A stretch of 64,000 nucleotides of DNA. Origin: Hawksworthiomyces lignivorus. Lineage: Eukaryota; Ascomycota; Sordariomycetes; Ophiostomatales; Ophiostomataceae. Location of the stretch: positions 62,001-126,000 of the forward strand of contig NTMA01000022.1 in NCBI GenBank assembly GCA_002917075.1, read 5' to 3'. A model generated the notes under the pieces. It ran no database searches. It saw only the letters and a list, made by a program, of their open reading frames with translations, and was not told where the DNA came from. Below, piece by piece: positions 34,935 through 44,727 of the stretch (its first letter is position 1; each line of letters opens with the position of its first letter). The translations under genes were made by a program, and so were the position numbers.

Positions 34935-37540
34935 AATGGCAGGTAGCCATCTGTGAGACGATGCTCGTGTTGTTTTTTCTTGGTTCTCTCCTTTTCTTCT
35001 TTCCAGAAGCGAATGGTGGCTTCCTTCGATAGATCCTGTTCGGCTAGTGAACTATAGTGTGATGCACTCCGTAAACCAGCCCCAGGCAAGGGGCAGGGTA
35101 GGCCAAGAAACGAAGGATCAGAGAGCCGAGAGATGTGCGTACGCACTCGTACATACGCCCTTAAACAGATTAATCTCGCAAAAATAAAAAATAAAAAAAG
35201 CTTTGACGTGTTCGAAATTGAGAACGCCTCAAAAGGTGTCGTTTATTCAACTAGTTTCTTTCTGGCACTGACAGCAACACAACCAGTGATGATCATCCCA
35301 GTAATACATAGGATCTCGACAGTAAACAAACCTCCCCCACTATTTCAGTTATCCCGAACAGCTTCCTCTCACCGAGTGAGACATATCGGGCAATTCCCGC
35401 CGACGATGCGCTGTGATCGGCTTCTGTATCTCTTCGTATCTCGCTTCCCATCCCGGTTTCTTCGCTCTCTAGGCTTATGCTTTCGAAGTCTCTTTCTTGC
35501 CGTGAAATTGGCACAATCCTGCGAGCAGCAGAAGAGAGCACAGTAGTCACATATCATCTCTTTCTTTTTATCCTCCTGCGGTTAGAGTGCACAATTGTAA
35601 CCGGCTCTAATACACATTTCCCCCACACACTTCTTCCCCGGACATCGTTAAATAGATAGATAGACTTGAGGTCTCCTTCCGCGTTCCAACGGGTACAGTG
35701 ATAACGAAGGCACTTTATAAATGATACGACAACTACGTCACTGAGCATCTACGCTCCCCACGCATCCTCATATTAATCTCCGACAAGCAGCTCCCATTAC
35801 TTCTTCATGTATACTGCTCCTCAAGGCAGTGAGCCAATTGGGCTTCATCCGGACATAATGTTGTTTATTTTCCTGTATGGAGGGACACGCGAAACCCATT
35901 GGATCCCAGGAACGCGGTTGCGGCAGACTCAAGCGGATTGCGTGTCTCTCTGCCGACGAAATACGGAGAAGCTCTCGCAGCAAGCCGTGCTGTACGCAGC
36001 AAGCCAACGGAGACAAGCTTCTAGCAAGTGCGGCTTGCAGGATACAGGGATAATCCACCGTTGCAATATAGAAAGTGATCGGTTGACCAAAGAGAGCTCT
36101 CGGTAAATGCATTTTCTCTTTTTGGGGGTTGATCATGCTGAGGATTTCGTACGGAATACCAAACAGTTCATCCCTTCCCTCTTCGGCACGTCTACAATTA
36201 ATGCTCCCATCTCTGCCTCGTCTTCTCGTCTCTTCCCGCCTGTTTCTTCGTCTGACGTATGCTTAATTCCCTACGTATATATCGTTGACGGGTGATATCT
36301 AGAAAAAGGTAAGTCGCCGCTTCGGCGCCGCAGCTCAGGAGCTGCGGCTGCTCTTGTGACTCTCCGAGTCGTTTCCTATAGGAAGCTGTCAAGAATTGCT
36401 CAGCTCGCAGATCCTTGCGAATTGTCTACTGTCTGCGGCACAAAACACACCCGCAGATGCAAGGCTCACCGTGGATGTGCTGTGTTGTGTGGAGATGTGT
36501 TGCCTGGTACCTAAATGCGACACAATACCATTGTGCCACATCCGCCAGACAGCTACAAAGGGAAAGTATTTCTGCAGCCGCCTCTCTTTCCCGTATGGTT
36601 GGCGGTCTTATTCGCACACATACGAGAAGCAACGTACCTGTCAGCACTTCTGACAGGCATCGGTCTTTAGACAGCTGATGGACGAAGTAACGGTACGGAG
36701 GGGAAATCCGCCCCGACAACCCATGTCTCTCTTTTGGTGAAGCACTGGTCCATTCGACGTCGTCCGACCTGGGTGCCCTTTCTAGACCGACGACCGAAAC
36801 CGAGAAACGAGAGCTTGGTTCGTTTCACGGAGGTCAAAGCTCGGCCTGACGTAGTACTCACCTTGGGCTGTCTGCAGAACTCGGCGTTTCATCGCCGACG
36901 AGCTTGTTCTTTGGAACCCATGAAATAACTTTTGTCTGATCTACCGTCTCTGGCCTTGATCAGCATACGCCGCTCCTCATTGCGTGCCCACTACGAGACT
37001 CGCCAGATGCAGAGCCAGCAGGGCAATCAGAAGGATGCTTCCCTTGTAGGACACCATTGGCCCATTTTCTCACTAACTCAATTCTGCACCAATCTCAGCT
37101 TTCCCACAATTTCCTTTTCTCCCATATTTTTGGTATCGTAAATTGCAGTCTCCTATTTCTTGCGTTCTGGCGTGTTTGTATGCACGGTTTCTTCTATTTT
37201 CCCCTTCACACGGTCCCACACGAATGCAATTGAATTTGGCTTGGCAATGCTTTTCGCCGGACTTGCCCACGGACTGTCAAAATCGTAAATAGAAAGCAAA
37301 AAGAACAAAGCCAAGAAAAAGATAGGACGACAACGAAAAGTGCAAGGCGGATAAAATCCCCCAATTGCTGGTGACAGCACACAGCGGCGCCGTTTCGGCA
37401 TGAGCCTGAGCGAGCGCAAGCATGCAATAAATAAAACAGCAAAATGGGACGCCATGCCCTGTCCTCTTTTAAAAAGGAGGCGTACGTATGTGCATACGGG
37501 AAGGTATTGAATGCGAAAGTACTCGTTTGAAATGATATGC
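34935..37540. other. Gene-free middle part of the 10-kb spacer
   Basis: Base composition is balanced here, without the purine bias of the preceding part. No frame shows coding character. A minus-strand 63-codon frame at 35369-35557 has a Cys cluster but no supporting structure. The hairpin-dense stretch at 36315-36657 is listed separately. Confidence 0.45.
36315..36657. other. Hairpin-dense segment, candidate structured RNA
   Basis: Perfect inverted repeats follow one another closely. Arms (loop length) are 36315-36319/36323-36327 (3), 36327-36336/36339-36348 (2, ten pairs), 36358-36362/36366-36370 (3), 36373-36377/36380-36384 (2), 36405-36409/36416-36420 (6) and 36432-36438/36451-36457 (12). 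Next come 36473-36479/36535-36541 enclosing 36519-36524/36528-36533 (3), then 36560-36566/36586-36592 (19) and 36637-36644/36650-36657 (5, eight pairs). No protein frame explains it and I match it to no known RNA family. The strand is unknown because inverted repeats fold on either. Confidence 0.3.
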
Positions 37541-37723
37541 TTAATGTTCCGGAAGGCTAAAACTAGGTCTCTTTTTCATGCGGTCCGCCATCAGTCCTAG
37601 AGCACTGACCCTCGACCCTCGATTGCTAGATCTTGGCTTGCTCTCAAGCTTCGCCATTCTCTGCTGCTTCCTATGAAGGGCTTCTTCTTCTTTCCCTTCT
37701 TCGGTCATCTGACCTTCGGCCAT
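37541..37723 (-). CDS. Possible small charged protein (60 aa)
   Basis: An ATG-initiated frame encodes a hydrophilic 60-residue product (MAEGQMTEEGKEEEALHRKQ at the start). The second half, SRVSALGLMADRMKKRP, is basic. It stands out from the surrounding frames, which are Leu/Ser/Phe-rich, by its Glu, Lys and Arg content and near absence of Cys. It could be a small gene, the last exon of a longer one, or chance. I recognise no family. Confidence 0.22.
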   Translation of the reverse strand: MAEGQMTEEGKEEEALHRKQQRMAKLESKPRSSNRGSRVSALGLMADRMKKRPSFSLPEH

Positions 37724-39227
37724 TCTTTTTTTTTTTCTAGTTGTATGTAAATTTCTGCTTTGGAAACTTCTGCTTTGGAAATTGCAGCTCTATTTAAACT
37801 GCTTGCTGCGATATTAAGGTATCGCAAGGTTGTATGGCAACCATAGTAGTTTTGTAAAACACAGAAGCTCAATAGGAGGAGAGACACTCTGTCTTGACCT
37901 CTATCTATGAATAGCTGTTTGTAGCGTTGTCGTCATACGTTACGCATCTCGTCTAACCCCATTCTCTTGCTCGGAGGGACAGCCGATCCCGAGCAACCCC
38001 CCCCATCCTCATCTAACCTGTCTCTCTGTCTTTCAGGGTCAGGGCAACCGGGGAATCAGCAAATATATTCATGCAAGATCGTCCACACGTCTTACGCGGC
38101 GCAGCATCGGGAAATAGAGGTATACGCTCTTGAGAAACCTAAAAAAAAACAATGATAAAATAACTACATAGCTATAGGAAAGGGGTGACACGAATCTCGG
38201 AATTTTTTTTTAAAAAGAAAAAAATTAAATGGGGGGAAAGATGCGAGAAAGGATGCGATACCGCATACGGACTATAGCAAAACACGACAAGGAACGAGAG
38301 GAGAGAGAGGAGAGACGAAAACATCCCGCGATATGCGGAGTATTTCATTAATGAAGTCCCAGCCAGGTTTGAAGGGTCGGGAGAATCATGCAAGTCCTGC
38401 GCTGGGGAGAGCTAAGAGGGAGAGTGCATGGTATATGCACAAATGTAGATGGGGAGGGGGGGGGGAGCGTAGAGGATGGGCGGCACGGGGATGCTCATCT
38501 GCTCAAAAGTCGGGAGAAGAAACATGATGGGGAGGGGGGGGGATGCTAAAGGCAATAGAGCTGCCGCTTGTGCCGTGCTGCTGTTCCTTTGATATCTTCT
38601 TGCGGCCAGCTGGATTACTGACAGCTGGAGTGGAAGACATAAACACGACGAAGCACTACGGGCAAGGCACATAGAGAATAGCACAAATCATCGTCTGGCT
38701 GATGTGTATGACATGAAAATATACCATAAAGAAAGAGCAAGCTGAAACCCACAGCAGAAGCCCGGCAAGGGAACGAGAACAAACGCAAAAAATAGAACAG
38801 ACCCATTCCATCTCCCCAGCATAGACACATATATACACGTAGATAAACATAAGAAACTGCCATTATAGTCTTCCCTTCTCCCCCCTTGACCATGCATTTC
38901 CCGTTTTATACCCTCTTTCGCCCGCTCCAGAATCAGATCATTGAAACACCTGCAGCCTCTCTTCCCCCCCTGTTTCTGGGGCCGCGAGACGAGAGAGGCG
39001 GAGAGAGAGAGCCTTCTCTTGCAAATGGGACGGTTTGGCGAACTGTCGTCTGGTTCGGCCCCGCAAATCAATCGTTCCGCGTTCCCAGATCAGACCCTTG
39101 CTGCGAACAAAGAGTGAGAGAGAGACGTCCCTTCATTTATTTCCGCAGCATATTGCCCTCGGCCCGCAGTCCGCAGTCCGCAGTCCGAAGCCCCGCAATT
39201 CCGACATAACTCGCCGGGGGAGCTCCT
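37724..39227. other. Spacer 3' of CTF4
   Basis: This holds a 15-base tandem repeat at 37753-37782 (TTCTGCTTTGGAAAC/T twice), two similar G-rich stretches (GATGGGGAGGGGG type) at 38448-38465 and 38526-38542, and CAGTCCG units near 39170. I see no gene. Confidence 0.5.
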
Positions 39228-42119
39228 TCAGTTCTCGCCGCCGTCGTCGTCCTCGTCGTCCTCATCCAGCATGCCCAGCCGGCCCTGCATGCGCCGCTCG
39301 GCCAGCACGCGGATCTTGGACCCTAGCACAGACCGGCCGTAGCGCTCGGCGACCTTGCCGGCGGCCTCGACCATCTTGCCGCCGCCGTCGCGCATGAGCC
39401 GCACGAGCTCCAGGGCGCGCATGCCGCGCTCCTCACCGGCGCGGCACTCGAGCGCCAGCAGCTGCAGCAGCGTCTTGTCGGTCTCGAGCTCGAGGCGGGC
39501 CAGGGCGGCCTTGGTGGCGTAGCGGCCGCGTGACGAGCCGTCGCTACTACCACCGCCTTTCTGCAGCCGGTCGGCCAGCTGCGCCGCGTGCACGCCGTGC
39601 AGGACAAAGGCCTGCTCGAGGCGGCGGGCCTCGGCGGCCTCAGTGCGGCTGGCGCCGCCGGCAGAGTCGTCGGCGTCGGCATCTTCGTCGTCGTCGTCCT
39701 CGGCGGCAGCGGCAGGGTCGTCGGGGTGCCGCGGCACCTTGTCGGACAGGGGCACGCTGAACTCAAACTCGGACAGCAGCGGACGCGGAAAGTAGGGGTA
39801 GCGGTCGCCGCCCTTGAGGATGATGCAGTGGAACTTGCGGTCGGCGACGGCGATGGGGAAGTAGGTCTCGTGCTTGCGGCCCGAGGCGAGCCGGGGCAGC
39901 AGCTGCGTGTCCAGCAGGGGCACCCACGACGCCCGCGAGGGCTGCCGCCAGTGCAGCAGCGTCAGCAGCGTGCCGGTCGAGTCGTAGATGCAGGGGTCCT
40001 GTCGGGAGGAGGTAAGTGTCAGTATAACAGAAAGAACACAATCGTGACAAAAAAAAAAAAAAAAGCAACGTACCCCCTCGTCGGAGAAGAAGACGGACTG
40101 AACGGAGGCGCCGGCGGGTAGGGCGACGGTGTCCTCGTTCTGGCAGATCTCGTCGCGCTGGACGTTTTCGATGGTGTACTGCAGGCGGGCGGTGCCGTCG
40201 GGGGCCATGGGCCCGTTGCCGAGGGTCCAGACGTAGTCGCGCCAGCTGGCGCAGGTGACGACGGGGGTGCTCTTGGGGCGGTAGACGCGGTAGGGCACGC
40301 CGAACAGGGTGTAGACGCGCACGTAGTCGGCGCTGGTGACGACGGTGACAAAGGACGCGCTCAGCGACAGCGCCACGACGGACTCGCCGCGCGGCAGCGG
40401 CGTGCGCCAGTCGAGGCGCTGCTGGGTCCAGGTCTCGTGCGGCCGGTAGAAGACCATGGCGGGGGCGTCCTTGCCGGCGGCGCCGGCGCCTGGCCGCGGC
40501 GGGCACGAGAAGAGCGTGCCGTGCTCGTTGAGGCAGGCCTTGTCGTAGAGGAAGGTGTCGGTGAAGTGGAAGTCGCGCTGCAGCTCGCGGTCGTAGAACT
40601 CGACCGTCACCGTGTGGTGGGCGTCCTGGTCGACGGTCCAGACGACGCCCACCAGGTTGAGGCACAGGTACTTGCGGTTGCCGCGCCAGGGCGTCGACCC
40701 GGGCTGGAACGCCGGGTGGTACTGCGGCTGCCACAGCGCGCCCTGGCGGCCGCTGGCCCGCTTGGCGCCCCGCGCTGCTCCGTAGGGCCCGTCGCCGTCG
40801 TGCGGCCGCTTCAGGCTGCCGTTGGCCGCCGCCGCCGTCGTGTAGCCCGCGCCGTCATCGTCGACCACGAATCCGTCGTCGTCATCGTCGTCGTCGTCGA
40901 GGCCGCCCTCGTCGTCAAACGCATCCTCCAGCCCGCTCATCAGGTCGTCGTCCTCGGCGCCGTCGTCGTCGTCGCGGGCGTCTAGGTCTAGGAGGCCGGA
41001 TTTTCTTGCTGCTGCTCCCGCAGCGCCCGAGCCGGCACCGGCCAGCTTGCCGTTGGCGTCGTGCGGCCGGCGGGCCAGGCCGTTGGTCGAGATCTCGGCT
41101 AGCGGGTCGTGGATGAAGGGGCTCGGCTGCGTGGGCAGGCGCAGCAGCACGGCGTACTGGGCGGCGATGAAGTCGGGGCAGATGTAGACCTCGCCCTCGC
41201 CGTTGGCAAAGGCCAGCAGGTTGTTTGTCGGGTGCCAGGCGATGTCCTGCACGCCGCTGTAGTCGTAGCGGGCCACGACGCTCTGGGTCTTGGTCTCCCA
41301 CAGCAGGATCTTGCTGTCCTTGCCGGCCGACGCCAGCAGCGCGCCGTTGGGCGACCAGGCCAGCGCCGTGATCTCGCCCTCGTGGCCGCCGCTGAAGGTC
41401 CGCTGGCGCTCCCAGTCGTGCTTGGAGATGACCTGGATGTCGCGCGTCGGCGTGGCCACGGCGAACGCGCGGCCGTCCGGGTGCCAGGCGGCCTTGGCCG
41501 AGGCGTCGGCGTCTGACTCGAGGCTGCCGATGATGCCGTCGATCTTGCGGATCAGCGCGGGGTCACCTTTGCTGCCGCCGCCTTCGTCCTCGTCGTCGTC
41601 CTCCGTCTCGGTCAGCGAGTACATGTAGATGATGCCGTCCGTGCAGGTCACTGCCACGGTGCGGCCCTTGGTGTCGAACGACACGTGCTTAGCCGGCCGG
41701 TTGTGGGCGCGCAGGTGGCGCACGACCGTGTTGTCCTCGGTGCCGACGACGCGCACGGTCAGCTCGTCGCTGGCCACGGCGCACCAGCGGCCGTCGGGCG
41801 ACAGGGCGATATCGCGCACGGGCAGCGTGGTGCGCAGCAGGAAGCGCTCAAAGGCGTTGGTGTCGAGCGAATACAGGCTGACGGTGCCATCCTCGGAGCC
41901 GACGACGAAGAAGTCGTTGGTGGCGGCCACGCCGACGTTCTGTTCTTGGCAGTCGTCGACGTTGGTGGGCTCGCCGTCGAAGCCCATCTTGTAGAGGCGG
42001 ATGGTGTTGTTGGAGCCGACGGTGACAAGCTGGCGGCCGTTGGGCGTGTATGCACAGCGCGTGGTGCCGAGCACATGTGCCGGGCGCGGCCGCGGGCGAG
42101 ACGCCACGGCGGCGGACAT
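39228..42119 (-). CDS. CTF4: Replication-fork adaptor Ctf4/SepB/Mcl1 (AND-1 family)
   Basis: This is the Ctf4/And-1 homologue (sepB in Aspergillus, mcl1 in fission yeast), a trimeric hub that links CMG helicase to DNA polymerase alpha and other fork proteins. The exons are 42119-40074 and 39998-39228 (938 residues). The intron is 75 bases, GTACGT...CTGAC...CAG, and is itself readable in frame, so it could be missed. The N-terminal WD40 propeller spans about 1-330 (RCAYTPNGRQLVTVGSNNTI, VRDIALSPDGRWCAVASDE, ITALAWSPNGALLASAGKDS). A strongly acidic linker with Asp runs follows. The SepB domain begins near WQPQYHPAFQPGSTPWRGNR and contains YLCLNLVGVVWTVDQD and VEFYDRELQRDFHFTDTF. The helical C-terminus ends in an Asp/Glu-rich tail. 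I see no HMG box, as expected for fungi. It is divergent from the WD40 gene. Confidence 0.93.
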   Translation of the reverse strand: MSAAVASRPRPRPAHVLGTTRCAYTPNGRQLVTVGSNNTIRLYKMGFDGEPTNVDDCQEQNVGVAATNDFFVVGSEDGTVSLYSLDTNAFERFLLRTTLPVRDIALSPDGRWCAVASDELTVRVVGTEDNTVVRHLRAHNRPAKHVSFDTKGRTVAVTCTDGIIYMYSLTETEDDDEDEGGGSKGDPALIRKIDGIIGSLESDADASAKAAWHPDGRAFAVATPTRDIQVISKHDWERQRTFSGGHEGEITALAWSPNGALLASAGKDSKILLWETKTQSVVARYDYSGVQDIAWHPTNNLLAFANGEGEVYICPDFIAAQYAVLLRLPTQPSPFIHDPLAEISTNGLARRPHDANGKLAGAGSGAAGAAARKSGLLDLDARDDDDGAEDDDLMSGLEDAFDDEGGLDDDDDDDDGFVVDDDGAGYTTAAAANGSLKRPHDGDGPYGAARGAKRASGRQGALWQPQYHPAFQPGSTPWRGNRKYLCLNLVGVVWTVDQDAHHTVTVEFYDRELQRDFHFTDTFLYDKACLNEHGTLFSCPPRPGAGAAGKDAPAMVFYRPHETWTQQRLDWRTPLPRGESVVALSLSASFVTVVTSADYVRVYTLFGVPYRVYRPKSTPVVTCASWRDYVWTLGNGPMAPDGTARLQYTIENVQRDEICQNEDTVALPAGASVQSVFFSDEGVRCFFFFFCHDCVLSVILTLTSSRQDPCIYDSTGTLLTLLHWRQPSRASWVPLLDTQLLPRLASGRKHETYFPIAVADRKFHCIILKGGDRYPYFPRPLLSEFEFSVPLSDKVPRHPDDPAAAAEDDDDEDADADDSAGGASRTEAAEARRLEQAFVLHGVHAAQLADRLQKGGGSSDGSSRGRYATKAALARLELETDKTLLQLLALECRAGEERGMRALELVRLMRDGGGKMVEAAGKVAERYGRSVLGSKIRVLAERRMQGRLGMLDEDDEDDDGGEN

Positions 42120-42748
42120 GGTTAGAGGAGGATATGCGGAGAGAACAAGGAGAAAAGGAGGAGAGAAGGAGGAGAGAAAGAGGGTGATCCAGTGATAGAT
42201 CCAATGTCAGATGGCAGCTCTCAGTATTTGCTGTTCTCCGGAGATGTATGTAGCTGTTTCTTCGTCTCAAGGAGATAAGTATCGTGGTTAATTAGAACAA
42301 GCGTGCCCCAACATGGCGCTTCCTATCGTTCTCGAGTCTAATTCTCCTTGTTCTTGAAGTCTAGTCGTCTCCCCTGTTGAAGTTCTATGAAAGTGGTCCT
42401 ACAGTTTACAGGTCGCGGTCGTTGTGGGGGAGACGCGTCTTAACGCGTCTGTCCACTAAGGCTGCTTTAATTGGATATATGGCGCTAATGGTGGGCAGGT
42501 CCCTCTATCAGATCGCTGCCCCGCTAAAAGTTTTTCAGTTGGGCTTAAGGTTGTACCGCTGGTTGCCGGTTGGCAGACACCTGTTGACCGCTGGCTTTCT
42601 CATCAATTTACTAATGCTCCAGGCAACAGGAAAAAGGGGCATCTATTTATATGGGAGGCCTTGGATAGTAGAGAGACTCTAGAGAAGTGAAAACCATAGG
42701 AGAGTGCTCTGTGTATTTCAGTTGTGAGACAGAAATAAGCCTGGCAAG
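42120..42748. promoter_or_regulatory. Divergent promoter, CTF4 / WD40 gene
   Basis: This 629-base interval carries both upstream regions. Next to CTF4 (42121-42185) the + strand is GA-rich, giving CTF4 a CT-rich leader. The tandem MluI boxes lie near the middle. Confidence 0.65.
42433..42448. promoter_or_regulatory. Tandem MluI cell-cycle boxes (MCB)
   Basis: Two ACGCGT hexamers at 42433-42438 and 42443-42448 repeat with a 10-base period, one helical turn, about 315 bases upstream of the CTF4 start codon. ACGCGT is the core site of the MBF factor that drives G1/S expression of replication genes. Confidence 0.5.
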
Positions 42749-44316
42749 ATGCTCACATCCACGGACTCCCAGCATTTCTTTGAGACCGAGTAAGTTGGAC
42801 AAAGACTATTATTGTCGACCACCCCCCCCCCCCCCCCCCCCTGTTATTTGTTTTCCTCTTATGGAGGAAGGGTGGACATCTACTAATATGTGGTATTAGT
42901 GCTACGCAAGAGCAGAGAGAGCGCCGGTCGGCCAAGTCGTCCAACAAGTATGGCAATCCTGTGGTGTTGAAATCCAAGGTCCTGGCCGTCCTGGCCGATC
43001 CCACTTCGCCGTCTCATGTCTTCGTGGCCGAGTCAGCTGGCTCGGCGCGGCGGGTAAATGTTGATGTATGAATTTCAATTGGCAGAATTCTGCATGTATC
43101 TTTGCTCCTCTCTGTCTTATACATTCTGCTGACTTGGTGCTAGGACGGCGACACAAAATCCGTGTACAAGGGCCCCACGGCGCCTGTGACCTGCCTGGCC
43201 CTGGGCGGGCCGGACAACAAGACGCTGTTTGCGGGCTCCTGGGACAAGGCCGTGTGGTCATTTGACCGGGACACGCGACAGCCGGGGCGCAAGTACGTGG
43301 GCCACGCCGACTTTGTCAAGGCGGTGGTGTGCGGCCGGCTAGGCGGGCAACACGTGCTGATCAGCGGCGGCGCGGACAAGAATATCATTGTGTGGGACGT
43401 GGCCACGGGCCGGCGGTTGCACACGCTGCAGGACAAGGTGGGCGTTTTGTCGGAGAACGACAGCGGAAGCGGCAGTGGCAGTGGTAGCGGCAGCAAGCAG
43501 ACGATGCTGGCGGTGCAGGACCTGGCGGTGGATCCCGTGGCGACGACGGCGGACGAGATCTGGCTGGTGAGCGCCAGCAGCGACCCGCACGTGCGGCGGT
43601 GGCGGGTGCGGCTGGACGGGTGGGAGCAGGTGGCCGAGGAGCCGGCGGCGGCGACGGCAGAGGGCCCGGGCGGCAGGTCGCTGGACGACCGCATCGCCGC
43701 GTCGCGGCGGGCGGTCGTCCTGGCGCACCAGACCACCGTGTACAAGCTGGTCTTTGATGACTACAACTACGCGGGCCGGCGCGAGAACGGCGGTGGCGGC
43801 GGCGACGAAGAGGAAGAGGAGGAGGTGGACCTGTGGACGTCCAGCGCGGACGGCACGGCGCGGTGCCTCTCGCGGCTGCACGGCTTCCGGCGGACGGGCC
43901 AGCGCAGCAACAGCGGCGACGGCGGGCTCGACACGCTGGAGCACGGCAGCCACGTGCGGGCCGTGGCCGTCACGGACGCGTGGGTGGTCACGGCCGGGCG
44001 CGACGAGGACCTGCAGTACTGGGACCGCGCGGCGGCCGACGATGCCAACGCGCGCTACGCGACGGTCGTCGGCCACTACGACGAGGTGACGGACCTCGCG
44101 GTGCTGGCCGACCGCCGGCGGCTGTGCAGCGTCAGCCTCGACGGCACGGTGCGGACGTGGCCGCTCGTCAAGGCCGAGGTGGACGCGCTGGTCAAGCAGC
44201 AGCAGGATGACCTGGCAAAGGGTGGCAGCGAGCCCGAGGCAAAGGAAGCCGAGCCGGAGAGCCTGATGACGGCCGAAGAGGAGGCAGAGTTGGCTGCATT
44301 AATGGATGATGACTGA
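42749..44316 (+). CDS. WD40-repeat protein of unknown role
   Basis: This is a 455-residue beta-propeller protein. The exons are 42749-42789, 42900-43053 and 43144-44316, rebuilt from phase: MLTSTDSQHFFETD, then ATQEQRERRSAKSSNKYGNP, then DGDTKSVYKGPTAPVTC. Intron 1 (110 bases) contains a 20-C run and a TACTAAT branch site; intron 2 is 90 bases. Repeats are visible as TLFAGSWDKAVWSFD, VLISGGADKNIIVWDV, IWLVSASSDPHVRRWRV, VDLWTSSADGTARCL, WVVTAGRDEDLQYWD and RRLCSVSLDGTVRTW. A Gly/Glu insert near the middle (GGGGGDEEEEEEVD) separates two blades. The tail, LMTAEEEAELAALMDDD, is acidic. I recognise a conserved fungal WD40 protein but no named orthologue. It shares a promoter region with CTF4. Confidence 0.88.
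42822..42841 (+). repeat. 20-C homopolymer inside intron 1 of the WD40 gene
   Basis: Twenty consecutive Cs lie between the donor at 42790 and the branch site near 42881. Confidence 0.9.
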
Positions 44317-44727
44317 AAAAGGGAAAAAAGAAAAAAGAAGTAAAAAAAAAGAGAAGGCTATTTAGATACCAATAAAAGAAACTCAAGCTCAAGATACGGC
44401 AAGCTTTTCATTTTTATTCTATTTTGTTTATTTGTTATTTTCTTTTAAAGTGAGCCTTGTAGAAATGCAGCCTTGTATTTTGGCCTTTAGTCGGCACAGT
44501 GCTGCAAGTGTATAAAATAGCACTGCCACAATTTTTTAGGCACCTGCAGCTAGAGTCGATGCAGCGTACGAGAGACGCCTTTCTTCTTAGCTAGTGCCTT
44601 GTACTCACCACAGAGATTCGATCGTGACAAGAAGTAGTGACAGAAAAACAGCACAGTCGTGCAGCTCCAAAGAAGGCTGGCTACATAGACACTCACACAC
44701 TCGTACACCCATACAAAACAACCAGAA
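44317..44727. other. Spacer between WD40 and 2H genes
   Basis: AT-rich 3' flank followed by a short leader. I see no gene. Confidence 0.6.

Noticed and set aside
35369..35557. Minus-strand ORF with CDYCALFCCSQDC and NCPIC, reminiscent of zinc-binding fingers
   Set aside because: Only 63 codons; no upstream or downstream exon joins convincingly and the order of Cys fits no known finger.
36372..36386. TTTCCTATAGGAAGC, resembling the box A region of U3 snoRNA
   Set aside because: It has extra and changed bases against the fungal U3 pattern as I know it, and no C', B, C or D boxes follow at the expected places.
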